Position numbers and translations under genes: made by a program. A DNA stretch of 64,000 nucleotides from Amycolatopsis sp. CA-126428 (GTDB lineage Bacteria; Actinomycetota; Actinomycetes; Mycobacteriales; Pseudonocardiaceae): NCBI RefSeq assembly GCF_002904335.1, contig NZ_PPHF01000074.1:248001-312000 (forward strand), given 5' to 3'. Each line of letters begins with the position of its first letter. The first letter of the stretch is position 1. Shown piece by piece: positions 42,342-49,924 of this stretch. The notes beneath the pieces were generated by a model. It worked only from the letters and a program-made list of their open reading frames with translations. It made no database searches and had not been told where the DNA came from.

Positions 42342-42869
42342 GGGAAAAATCCTCCGGGGTGTCGGGCTGGCGGGAACGCGCGACACTGAGCCGGGACGAG
42401 CCCAGGCTCGACCCGATCAGGCGGGGTTCTTGCGGGATGTGTCGGCAGGAACGAAGCCCGGCTGGTCCACTGACCCGACATCAGTGGGTGTGCGGTCACC
42501 TGCCCGTGGCCGCGCCGTCAACCGGCTGGTTATCGTTCCGTTATGGAACCTACACGGGCGTTTGACACCGGGCAAGAAGTTCTTTTCGCCGTTACGAACC
42601 GTCAGGCCGGGGTCGCGTTTCCGTAGCGGAAGAGGGGTCTGACCTGGGGATCTTTGCGGCGTGTGGAACTCGCGGAAAAAACTTTGAACCGAAGTGAACC
42701 GGCGTCCGTATCCCTCGGTGAGGCCTGGGGAATGCGCGCGGCCGGGCTGATACCCGGGAATTGCCGTGAAATGGCTGAATGGCGCCGTGAATCACCGGTT
42801 GGCTGGTGGGGTTGCGGAACGCGAGTGTTCGAGGCCAGGGAATCCGCGATCACGGCCGACGGCGGAAGC
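42342..42869. other. Gene-poor 528-bp region upstream of the DUF1996 gene
   Basis: No frame here has convincing coding character and the base composition is less GC-rich than its neighbours. A minus-strand promoter (described separately) accounts for part of it. An inverted repeat GTTCC-GTTAT-GGAAC lies at 42535-42549. I see nothing recognisable in 42600-42869. Confidence 0.5.
42547..42575 (-). promoter_or_regulatory. Candidate promoter of the DUF1996 gene
   Basis: On the minus strand, TTGCCC (42575-42570), a 17-bp spacer and TAGGTT (42552-42547) form a sigma-70-like promoter. It would give a leader of about 200 nt before the DUF1996 ATG. Confidence 0.4.
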
Positions 42870-43649
42870 TCATGCGGTCTCGGCCTGAAGGGCGGGGCCG
42901 AGCAGCAGCCCACCGTCGATGACGTACTCCGACCCCGTGATGAACGCGGCCTCCGATGACGTCAGGAACAGGAGCAGCCGGGTGACGTCGGCCGGTTCGC
43001 CGAGCCGGGGGATGGCGAACGGCTCGGGTGAGTAGAAGTCGGCGATCGCCGCGGCCGCACCCGCTGCGGGTTCGTGGATGAACGGGGTCGAGATCACTCC
43101 GGGGTGGATGCTGTTGACCCGGATGTGGTCTCGGCCGAGCTCGAGGGCTGCCGTTCGGGTAAGGCCTCGCAGCGCCCACTTGCTGGCGACGTAAGGCGCG
43201 TAGTGCGCCGTACCGCCCAACGCCATGGTCGAGGCGATGTTGACGATGGCTCCTCCTGCCGCACGGCGCAGGGCGGGGGCTGCGGCCTTGATGCCGAGGA
43301 AGGTCCCGGTGAGGTTGACGTCGAGGATGCGCGACCACGTGGCCTGGTCCGTGTTTTCGATGGCCGCGGGCGGGTTCTGCACGCCCGCGTTGTTGACGAG
43401 CACGTTCAAGGCGCCGAAGGCGCTCTCGGCGGCCGGCACGGCGGCAGCCCACGAGCTCTCGTCGGTGACGTCGAGGCGGGCGAAGCGAGCGCGGGTCCCG
43501 AGTTCGTCGGCAAGAGCCGCGCCGCGTTCCGCGTCGAGGCCGCCGATCACCACGTTCGCTCCCTCCGCGTGGAAGGCGCGCACGTGGCTCGAGCCCTGGC
43601 CGCCGGTCCCGCCGGTCACGAGCACGGTCTGGTTGTCGAAGCGGAGCAT
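42870..43649 (-). CDS. Short-chain dehydrogenase/reductase
   Basis: 259-residue classical SDR: nucleotide loop TGGTGGQGSSHVRAF, Asp-containing GGLDAERG for NAD preference, the NNAG motif, Ser in NIASTMALGG, and YVASK with catalytic Tyr/Lys; IDGGLLLGP at the C-terminus. GGAAAGGA lies before the ATG at 43649. The gene is divergent from a TetR; the promoter between them has a palindrome over the -35, so it is probably the regulator's target. The dehydrogenated substrate is unknown. Confidence 0.93.
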   Translation of the reverse strand: MLRFDNQTVLVTGGTGGQGSSHVRAFHAEGANVVIGGLDAERGAALADELGTRARFARLDVTDESSWAAAVPAAESAFGALNVLVNNAGVQNPPAAIENTDQATWSRILDVNLTGTFLGIKAAAPALRRAAGGAIVNIASTMALGGTAHYAPYVASKWALRGLTRTAALELGRDHIRVNSIHPGVISTPFIHEPAAGAAAAIADFYSPEPFAIPRLGEPADVTRLLLFLTSSEAAFITGSEYVIDGGLLLGPALQAETA

Positions 43650-43696
43650 GGGATGGTCCTTTCCAGTGGTGAGCCGGTCGACTCACCATGCCCTCG

Positions 43697-43732
43697 ACAC
43701 TAGGTCGGCGGGAGTGGCGAGTCAAGCCACTC
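43697..43732 (-). promoter_or_regulatory. SDR promoter overlapped by palindrome GAGTGGC-N7-GCCACTC
   Basis: On the minus strand TTGACT (43725-43720), a 17-bp spacer and TAGTGT (43702-43697) form a good sigma-70 promoter for the SDR. The -35 lies inside a 7+7+7 inverted repeat (43712-43732), the probable operator of the divergent TetR, whose own -10-like TATGCT is at 43739. Confidence 0.65.
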
Positions 43733-43750
43733 ACCTCGTATGCTCGGTCC

Positions 43751-44395
43751 ATGAGCAAGGTCGTGACGACGTATCACCAGCGCGTCGCCGAGGAGAAACG
43801 CGCGCTGATCGTGACGGCCGCGACCGCCCTGTTCCTCGAGCTGGGCTACGACCGGACGTCGCTGGCGCGGATCGCCGAGCGCTCGGGCGTTTCGCGGGCC
43901 ACCTTGTTCAAGCAGTTCCCGACCAAAGCCGCCCTGTTCGACGCCATCGTGACCGAGTCCTGGTCGACCGCCGGCGAGCAGGAACCGCCGCCGGCCGGCA
44001 ACGTCGTCGACGGACTCGGCACCATCGGCCGCCGGTACGCCGAGCTGCTGGGCCGGGCCCGGATGACCGACCTGTTCAGGATCGTCATCGCCGAGCTGCC
44101 GCGGTTCCCCGAGCTGGCCCATGCGCAGTTCTCGCAGGGGAAGATGCCCTACTTCGAGTCCGTGCGCAGCTACCTCCTGGCCGAACAGGAGGCGGGCACG
44201 GTGCGGATCGAGGACGTGGACCTCGCGGCCACCCAGTTCCTGGGCATGATCTCCAACTACGTGTTCTGGCCGACACTCCTGGTGCCGGGCTGGGAGGTCG
44301 GTGCCGAACGCGTCGCCGAGGTGGTCGACGAGGCCGTCCGCACCATCGCCGCCCGGTACGCCGTGACCGGACCAGAGGCGTCCACCCACGACTGA
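43751..44395 (+). CDS. TetR-family regulator of the divergent SDR
   Basis: 214 residues. HTH near residues 18-62 (ALIVTAATALFLELGYDRTSLARIAERSGVSRATLFKQFPTKAALF) and a TetR_C domain with MTDLFRIVIAELPRFPELAHAQFSQG, similar to AefR/TetR_C_7-type regulators. The ATG at 43751 precedes SKVVTTYHQRVAEEKR; an upstream in-frame ATG would run through the operator. Divergent from the SDR with ~100 bp between starts. Confidence 0.9.
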   Translation: MSKVVTTYHQRVAEEKRALIVTAATALFLELGYDRTSLARIAERSGVSRATLFKQFPTKAALFDAIVTESWSTAGEQEPPPAGNVVDGLGTIGRRYAELLGRARMTDLFRIVIAELPRFPELAHAQFSQGKMPYFESVRSYLLAEQEAGTVRIEDVDLAATQFLGMISNYVFWPTLLVPGWEVGAERVAEVVDEAVRTIAARYAVTGPEASTHD

Positions 44396-44432
44396 CGACC
44401 GCGATCAGCGGCGGGGACACCGGGCACGCGCG

Positions 44433-45050
44433 TCAGGAAGCGGCTTCCCGGTGGTCGACCAGGCTGCGCCGAAGGGTCGCCAGGGCGCGGTGTTGGGCGA
44501 CGCGGACCGCGCCGGCGCTGCCGAGGCCGACCGCGGCGGCCGTCTCCTCCGCCGTCATGCCGAGGATGATGCGCAGGACCAGGATTTCGCGCTGGCGTGG
44601 CGGGAGCGTGTCGAGCAGCCCGGAGGACCAGTCGAGCGCCGCGGCGCGCTGGACCTCCTCGCCCGTCGGGTCCGCGCCGCCCGACAGGCCGGCCGGGAGT
44701 TCGGCGACCGGGCTGGTGCGGTCGCGTGCCCGCCGGCGGTGGAAGTCGGACACCTTGTGCGCGGCGATGCCGAAGACGAACGGCAGAAAGCCGTCGGGCG
44801 GGTGCCGGTAATCCGGCAGCGCGCGCACGATCGCGAGCAGCACGTCCTGGGCGCAGTCCTCGGCGTCCGACGAACCGCCCTGCCACGTGCGCAGCCGGCC
44901 CAGGCAGTAGCGGAAGACGATCGGCCGCAGCGCGCGCAGCAGCCCGGCCACCGCGGCGCGGTTGCCCTGCACCGCCGACCGGACGAGCGCCGGGTCGAGG
45001 GAGAACGTCGCCGTGGGCGTGGGACCACCCTCGGCGGAGTGCGGCGGCAT
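44433..45050 (-). CDS. ECF sigma factor, SigD/ShbA-like
   Basis: 205 residues. Region 2 (~28-95: VAGLLRALRPIVFRYCLGRLRT...SDAEDCAQDVLLAIVRALPDYRHPPDGFLPFVFGIAAHKVSDFHRR) and region 4 (~140-195: LDTLPPRQREILVLRIILGMTAEETAAAVGLGSAGAVRVAQHRALATLRR). The N-terminal sequence and region 4 resemble actinobacterial SigD/ShbA, which direct hrdB or stationary-phase genes. No anti-sigma gene adjoins. It is convergent with the TetR at 43751 and divergent from the FMN-binding protein gene. Confidence 0.85.
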   Translation of the reverse strand: MPPHSAEGGPTPTATFSLDPALVRSAVQGNRAAVAGLLRALRPIVFRYCLGRLRTWQGGSSDAEDCAQDVLLAIVRALPDYRHPPDGFLPFVFGIAAHKVSDFHRRRARDRTSPVAELPAGLSGGADPTGEEVQRAAALDWSSGLLDTLPPRQREILVLRIILGMTAEETAAAVGLGSAGAVRVAQHRALATLRRSLVDHREAAS

Positions 45051-45153
45051 CGGTCCTCACCCCCTTTTCCGGCGTTTCCGGCAACGGACGGTCACGACGC
45101 TAGGTCACTCCGCGTGGCCGCCACACCGGCCGCCCGGCCGTTCCGGACCAGGT

Positions 45154-45173
45154 CTTCCGGCCCTGGCCGGAAG
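45154..45173. promoter_or_regulatory. Inverted repeat CTTCCGG-N6-CCGGAAG
   Basis: A perfect 7-bp inverted repeat 119 bp before the FMN-protein ATG, in the 241-bp divergent gap. A similar TTCCGG-N7-CCGGAA lies at 61398-61416. It could be a site for the nearby NarL-type response regulator; this is speculative. Confidence 0.35.
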
Positions 45174-45291
45174 CCGTCCGATGTGCGTGGCCGCCGCGTC
45201 GGGGGAGCCGGGCCGAACGGCCCTATCGGCGGACCGGGCGAACCGATCACGCTGGTGGCCAGGGATTTCACAGGAGAAACACAGGGACGCG

Positions 45292-45699
45292 ATGGTGGAC
45301 GACGTGGGCTTCGGGCTGCTGCTCGACCGGCAGCAGTGCCTCGCCTTGCTCCGGACGGCGAGCCTCGGACGGGTGATCTACACCCACCGGGCCATGCCGG
45401 CGGTGCGTCCGGTGCGCTTCACGGTCGTCGACGACGCCGTGGTGTTCGCCGTCCCGCCCGGCAGTCCGATGTACGCGGGCGCGCGTGACGCCGTCGTCGC
45501 GTTCGAAGCCGACGAGTTCGCCGCCGACCTCGGCGCCGGCTGGTACGTCAGCCTGCTGGGCCGCGCCACCGAGTCCGGTGCCGTCGACCTCGGCGAGCGC
45601 ACCTGCCCGTGCCCGGCGCCCGCCCGCACGAGCCACCGGTTCCTGCGCATCCCGGCGGAGACCATCAGCGGTCACCGCGTCGCCTGCCACGCGGAGTGA
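45292..45699 (+). CDS. Pyridoxamine-5'-phosphate-oxidase-like flavin-binding protein
   Basis: 135 residues with a split-barrel flavin-reductase fold. LLLDRQQCLALLRTASLGRVIYTHRAMPAVRPVRFTVVDDAVVFAVPPGS matches the small PNPOx-like proteins that sit in DevR/DosR-type hypoxia regulons and near universal stress proteins. The ATG at 45292 is preceded by AGGGA; upstream frame is non-conserved. It lies 149 bp upstream of the histidine kinase on the same strand and is a plausible target of that two-component system. Cofactor (FMN or F420) cannot be decided. Confidence 0.85.
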   Translation: MVDDVGFGLLLDRQQCLALLRTASLGRVIYTHRAMPAVRPVRFTVVDDAVVFAVPPGSPMYAGARDAVVAFEADEFAADLGAGWYVSLLGRATESGAVDLGERTCPCPAPARTSHRFLRIPAETISGHRVACHAE

Positions 45700-45785
45700 T
45701 TCCCCGAACGCCGTAACGGACCGGCTCCCGGCATCGACCCACCGGATGGACGAACCGGATTGGGCCGACACGGGCAGTGACCTGT

Positions 45786-45798
45786 GGGACCCTTGACC
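45786..45798 (+). promoter_or_regulatory. DosR/DevR-box-like sequence upstream of the kinase gene
   Basis: GGGACCCTTGACC resembles the core of the mycobacterial DevR palindrome (GGGACT...GTCCC) and lies about 50 bp before the kinase start. It is followed by CCCGGG-N6-CCCGGG (45800-45817). Autoregulation is suggested only. Confidence 0.35.
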
Positions 45799-45848
45799 GC
45801 CCGGGGGCAAGCCCGGGATATCGGCGGAACCAGCGGGGTCGACGGGAA

Positions 45849-47378
45849 GTGGCGGACGAAATCAGCATGCCGGCGATCCTGGCCGCGGTGGGTGGCATCG
45901 CCCGCGAGCTGGAGCTGCCCGCGTTGCTGGACCGCGCGGTGACGGCGGCGGGCGAGCTGCTGGGCGCCCGGCGCGCTCGCTTGGCCCTGACCGACGGCGG
46001 GATCGCCGAGTACGGCCGGGGCGCGCTCGGCGCCGGCGCGGTCGAGCTGCCGGTCCGCGCCGGAACGCAGCTGTTCGGGACCTTGACCGTCGAACCCGGC
46101 CGTGGCGGCGAATTCGGCCGGCGCGAACGCGAGGTGCTCGGCGCGCTCACCGCGGCCACCGGGATGGCCGTCGAGAAAGCCCTGCTCGTCGACCAGATGC
46201 GCCGCCGCGAACGCTGGCTCGAGGCGTCCTACGACGTCACCCGCGCCCTGCTCGCCGCCCAGAACCTGCGGGACACGCTGCGGCTGGTCGCCGAACGCGC
46301 CCGGGTCGTCGCCGGCGGGACGGCCGGGGCGATCGCGCGGCCCGACGGCCCCGGCCGGCTCGTGTTCGACGTCGTCGAGCCGCCGGGCGAGGACGCCGAC
46401 CGCCTGACCGGCCTGACCGTGCCGACCGAGGGCACCGCCACCGGGATGGCGTTCACCACCCGGCGCCCGGTCGTGGTGCGCGACTACGGCGAACGCGTGC
46501 AGGAGCAGCAGCGCGACCACGACGGGCCGATGCCGGCGATGATCAAGGACCTGGACTCGGCGATCTCGGTGCCGCTGATCGTCGGCGAGGAGACCCTCGG
46601 GGTGCTGGTGGTCGCGAAGTTCCGCGACCGCTCGCCGTTCACCGACTCCGACGTCCAGCTGGCCGAGACCTTCGCCGGGCACGCCGCGCTCGCCGTCGAG
46701 TTCTCCCGCGCGCAGGAGGCGCGCCAGCAGCTGGCGGTGTTCTCCGACCGCGACCGGATCGCCCGCGACCTGCACGACCTGGTGATCCAGCGGCTGTTCG
46801 CGACCGGGCTCGGGCTGGAGGGCGTGAGCAGGCTGATCGCCGACGCCGGGGTCGCCGCGCGCGTGGCCGGGTTCGCCCAGGACCTCGACGGCACGATCCG
46901 GGAGATCCGCAACAGCATCTTTTCCTTGCAGGCGCCCGCACAGGCCCAGGGCAGCCTCCGCGCCGAACTGCTGCGGGTGGCCGTGGACGCCCGGGACGCG
47001 CTCGGCTTCGAGCCGCGCGTCGGCTTCGACGGGCCGCTGGATGCCGCGGTGCCGGACGCGGTCCGCTCCGACCTGATCGCGTCGCTGCGCGAAGCGCTGA
47101 CGAACGTCGCCCGGCACGCCGGCGCGAAGTCGTCGTCGGTCGAGGTCACCGTCAACCAGCACGGCCGGCGCGGCCGGCAGCTGACGCTGGTGGTGCGCGA
47201 CGACGGGAGCGGCCCGCCGCCGGAGGCGGGCCGGATCAGCGGCCTGGCCAACCTCGCTTCCCGGGCGGCCCGGTGGGGCGGCCACTGCGTGCTGGCGGCG
47301 GGCAAGGACGGCGGGTCGCGGCTGGAATGGACGGCAGAGCTACCGGCGATGACCGGCGAGCAGGGGAGAGCACGATGA
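45849..47378 (+). CDS. GAF-domain sensor histidine kinase, DevS/DosT-like
   Basis: 509 residues, no TM helix. Two GAF domains (~10-125 and ~145-290; the second has FTTRRPVVVRDYGERVQEQQRDHDGP and ISVPLIVGEETLGVLVVAKF), a HisKA_3 dimerisation region with phospho-acceptor His309 in DRIARDLHDLVIQRLFATGLGLE, and a HATPase domain (REALTNVARHAGA ... RDDGSGPP). GTG start at 45849. This is the architecture of mycobacterial DevS/DosT, which sense redox, O2, NO or CO through a heme in GAF-A; I cannot identify the heme His here, and GAF-A looks short, so the signal is open. Confidence 0.92.
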   Translation: MADEISMPAILAAVGGIARELELPALLDRAVTAAGELLGARRARLALTDGGIAEYGRGALGAGAVELPVRAGTQLFGTLTVEPGRGGEFGRREREVLGALTAATGMAVEKALLVDQMRRRERWLEASYDVTRALLAAQNLRDTLRLVAERARVVAGGTAGAIARPDGPGRLVFDVVEPPGEDADRLTGLTVPTEGTATGMAFTTRRPVVVRDYGERVQEQQRDHDGPMPAMIKDLDSAISVPLIVGEETLGVLVVAKFRDRSPFTDSDVQLAETFAGHAALAVEFSRAQEARQQLAVFSDRDRIARDLHDLVIQRLFATGLGLEGVSRLIADAGVAARVAGFAQDLDGTIREIRNSIFSLQAPAQAQGSLRAELLRVAVDARDALGFEPRVGFDGPLDAAVPDAVRSDLIASLREALTNVARHAGAKSSSVEVTVNQHGRRGRQLTLVVRDDGSGPPPEAGRISGLANLASRAARWGGHCVLAAGKDGGSRLEWTAELPAMTGEQGRAR

Positions 47379-48034
47379 CGATCGCGGTGTTCCTGCTGGA
47401 CGACCACGAGCTGGTCCGGACCGGGCTGAAGACCGTTTTCGAGCCCGAAGCCGACATCGAGGTGGTCGGGGAGGCGGGGACGGCGGCCGAGGCGCTGGTG
47501 CGGATTCCGCAGGCGCGCCCGGACGTGGCCGTCCTCGACGTCCGGCTGCCCGACGGCGAGGGCGTGGCGGTGTGCCGCGAGATCCGGTCCACCGTGGACC
47601 CGCCGCCGGCCTGCCTGATGCTGACGTCCTATTCGGACGACGAAGCGCTGTTCGGCGCGATCATGGCGGGCGCGGCCGGGTACATGCTCAAGCAGGTGTC
47701 CGGCCGGTCGCTGATCGAGGCCGTCCGCACGGTCGCCGCCGGCGGCTCGCTGCTGGACGCCACGCTCACCGCGTCGGTGATGAACAAGCTGCGCGGCGAG
47801 AACGTCGCGGCGCCGGACCCGCGGTACGAGCAGCTGAGCCCGCAGGAGCGCCGGGTCCTGGACCTGGTGGCGGAGGGCCTGACCAACCGGCAGATCGCCG
47901 AGCGGCTGTTCCTGGCCGAGAAGACCGTGAAGAACTACGTGTCGTCGGTGCTGCACAAGCTCGGCGTCGAGCGGCGCACCTCGGCGGCGGTCTACATGTC
48001 CCACCGGCGGGCGGAACCGGGACGATCGGGCTGA
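47375..48034 (+). CDS. NarL/FixJ response regulator, DevR-like
   Basis: 219 residues. Receiver domain with FLLDDHELVRTGL, phospho-acceptor Asp55 in AVLDVRLPDG, and Lys in GYMLKQVSG; GerE/LuxR HTH at ~150-215 (LSPQERRVLDLVAEGLTNRQIAERLFLAEKTVKNYVSSVLHKLGVERRTSAAVYM). The ATG overlaps the kinase stop as ATGA, so the pair is translationally coupled. Similar to DevR/DosR, governing hypoxia or redox responses; the adjacent PNPOx-like protein is a typical target. Confidence 0.94.
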   Translation: MTIAVFLLDDHELVRTGLKTVFEPEADIEVVGEAGTAAEALVRIPQARPDVAVLDVRLPDGEGVAVCREIRSTVDPPPACLMLTSYSDDEALFGAIMAGAAGYMLKQVSGRSLIEAVRTVAAGGSLLDATLTASVMNKLRGENVAAPDPRYEQLSPQERRVLDLVAEGLTNRQIAERLFLAEKTVKNYVSSVLHKLGVERRTSAAVYMSHRRAEPGRSG

Positions 48035-48143
48035 ATTCCCGACCGTTCGGTCGAAACCGGTGGGGCGTTCGACGTATCCAGCCCCGGATGGAGTACACCT
48101 GTCGGGTGACGCACGAATGGGCGTGCGCGGCAGAGGGGACGAC

Positions 48144-48578
48144 ATGGCGGGGTTGTCGGGCGGGGACTATGTCACGCGGCAGATCCGGGCACTCGCGGAC
48201 GCGGTGCGCCGCGAGGGGGCCGGGGGCGTCGGCACGCGCAGCTTCCAGCTGGCGGAGCACTTGGCGGCGGAGGGTGGCGTCCACCGCGGCGACATCATGA
48301 CGGCCACGGCGACGCTGCTGGCGATGACGGCGTGGTGCGACGGAGAGGTGGAGGCGGCCGGCCGGTTCGCGGAGCGCGCGAGCGAGCACGACGAGGAGTC
48401 GCGCGAGCTGGTGACCCACCTGCTCCGCCTGGAGGCGGGCGCGGACCGCGGCTGGCTGCCGCGGGATCAAGCGCAGGCGCTGCTGGAGTACGCCCGCCGG
48501 GAACGCCGCGACGACCTGGCGACCCGCGTCGCCGCGATCGCGGCTCCGAGGCGCGGCCGGCACCGGCGGGACAACTAG
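48144..48578 (+). CDS. Hypothetical helical protein
   Basis: 144 residues from ATG 48144 (MAGLSGGDYVTRQIRALADAVRREGAGGV), preceded by GAGGGG. The protein is predicted mostly alpha-helical, with repeated Ala/Glu/Arg-rich segments and a basic C-terminus (PRRGRHRRDN). An earlier in-frame ATG at 48117 lacks a comparable ribosome site. It follows the two-component genes by 109 bp. I do not recognise the family. Confidence 0.6.
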   Translation: MAGLSGGDYVTRQIRALADAVRREGAGGVGTRSFQLAEHLAAEGGVHRGDIMTATATLLAMTAWCDGEVEAAGRFAERASEHDEESRELVTHLLRLEAGADRGWLPRDQAQALLEYARRERRDDLATRVAAIAAPRRGRHRRDN

Positions 48579-48718
48579 GGCGTGGAGGCGGGTGGGCGGC
48601 CGCCGCGGGAACCGCGGCGTTCGCGTGCCCGGCCTGATCGGCTGGTTCGGGGATTACCGCGGTGATGCCGGGCGAGTGCTGATGCGCCCGGGCGGTCCTG
48701 GAAACGACCGACAGCGGG

Positions 48719-49171
48719 TCAGTTCGCCTGCGCGACAGCGAGGACGGCGAACAGGAACGCGGCGGTCGCCGCCGTCGAGCGGAGGACGTCGATGCGGGCC
48801 CAGCGGGCGATCACCGCCTGCCAGCCCGGCGGCGGCGCGTCCGCCTGCCAGCCGTCGACCTTGATGTTGATCGGCACCGTCCCGAGGAACGACAGCAGCA
48901 GGAACGTCACCATCGCGATGAGCGTCGCCCACCTCAGCGCCAGGCCGGGGCCGGTGGCCACCACGAGGACCGCCGCGGCGAGGGCGACCGCCGGGAGCAT
49001 CACGATCGGCACCAAAACCCGCAGGCGGCGCACCAGGGCCTGGCGGGCCAGCAGGTGCGCGTGATCGTCCAACCGGGACAGTGCCGGATGCAGGCCATAG
49101 CGGACGATCAGCTCTTCGCCGGCGAGGACGCCGATCAGGAACAGGCCGGCGTATTGCAGTGGGTTGCTCAC
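48719..49171 (-). CDS. DUF1772-type small membrane protein
   Basis: 150 residues, GTG start. Four predicted TM helices: QYAGLFLIGVLAGEELIVRYG, VLVPIVMLPAVALAAAVLVV, LRWATLIAMVTFLLLSFLG, and a C-terminal TAATAAFLFAVLAVA. The FLGTVPINIKVDGW stretch and the HPAL/LARQALV region are typical of DUF1772/anthrone-oxygenase-like proteins. Divergent from a TetR with 59 bp between starts, a frequent arrangement in which the regulator represses the membrane protein. Activity unknown. Confidence 0.8.
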   Translation of the reverse strand: MSNPLQYAGLFLIGVLAGEELIVRYGLHPALSRLDDHAHLLARQALVRRLRVLVPIVMLPAVALAAAVLVVATGPGLALRWATLIAMVTFLLLSFLGTVPINIKVDGWQADAPPPGWQAVIARWARIDVLRSTAATAAFLFAVLAVAQAN

Positions 49172-49179
49172 ACGGAAAG

Positions 49180-49224
49180 ATTACAGTCACTGAACTTATC
49201 GGCGCAACGTCCGGTCATTACAGT
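49180..49224. promoter_or_regulatory. Repeated ATTACAGT motif in DUF1772/TetR promoter
   Basis: ATTACAGT occurs at 49180-49187 and 49217-49224 (37 bp apart), the first as part of CAGT-C-ACTG (49184-49192). These are likely TetR operators for the 59-bp divergent promoter. Confidence 0.5.
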
Positions 49225-49230
49225 GGGCGG

Positions 49231-49917
49231 ATGAGCTTGCCCACGGTGGACTGGGAGACGTCCGGCACGGAGGGACTGCGGGAGCGCAAGAAGCGGCTGC
49301 TGCGCAGGCGGCTGACCGACACCGCCACCGCCATGTTCCTCGAGCGCGGGTTCGACGCGGTTCGCGTCGCCGAGATCGCCGCGGCCTGCGACGTGTCGGA
49401 GAAGACCGTCTTCAACTACTTCCCCAGCAAGGAAGCCCTGATCCTCGACCGGCCCGAAGCCACGATGGCCGCGCTGCGCGACGGGCTGGCCGGGACCGGC
49501 CGCACCCCCGTCGAAGCCGTGCTGGAGATCCTGGCCGGCGAACTGGACGCGCTGCTGTCCTGGCTGGAGACCCAGCCGGACCGGGCCGGGGCGAGCGCCC
49601 GGATCCAGGCGTTCACCGAGCTGGTGCGCTCGACGCCCGCGCTGCGGGCGCACCACCGGGACATGACCGAACAGCTGGAGGCGGTGGCCGCCGAGGTGCT
49701 GGCCGCCCGGACCGGCCGCGCCGCCGACGACCCGCGGTGCCAGATCGCGGCGACCGCCCTGCTCGGGCTCTGGCGCGTCCAGTCCACGGCGCTGCGCCGG
49801 AGCCTCGACGGCGAACGCAGTCCCGACCAGGTCCGCCGGGCGGTCACCGCCGACGTGCGCAGCGCGGCCCGGCTCATCGACACCGGCCTGGCGGAGTTCG
49901 CCGCCGGAGCGCGCTGA
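49231..49917 (+). CDS. TetR-family regulator
   Basis: 228 residues from ATG 49231. HTH at ~22-70 (RLTDTATAMFLERGFDAVRVAEIAAACDVSEKTVFNYFPSKEALIL), followed by a MftR-like C-terminal domain (LLSWLETQPDRAGASARIQAFTELVRSTPALRAHHRDMTEQLEAV). Probable repressor of the divergent DUF1772 gene and of itself through ATTACAGT sites. Ends 7 bp from the convergent flavoprotein gene. Confidence 0.9.
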   Translation: MSLPTVDWETSGTEGLRERKKRLLRRRLTDTATAMFLERGFDAVRVAEIAAACDVSEKTVFNYFPSKEALILDRPEATMAALRDGLAGTGRTPVEAVLEILAGELDALLSWLETQPDRAGASARIQAFTELVRSTPALRAHHRDMTEQLEAVAAEVLAARTGRAADDPRCQIAATALLGLWRVQSTALRRSLDGERSPDQVRRAVTADVRSAARLIDTGLAEFAAGAR

Positions 49918-49924
49918 ATGGACC

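Noticed and set aside
42359-42959. Several 60-100-residue frames in the gene-poor interval
   Set aside because: They have no ribosome sites, motifs or codon bias, and contradict each other on both strands.
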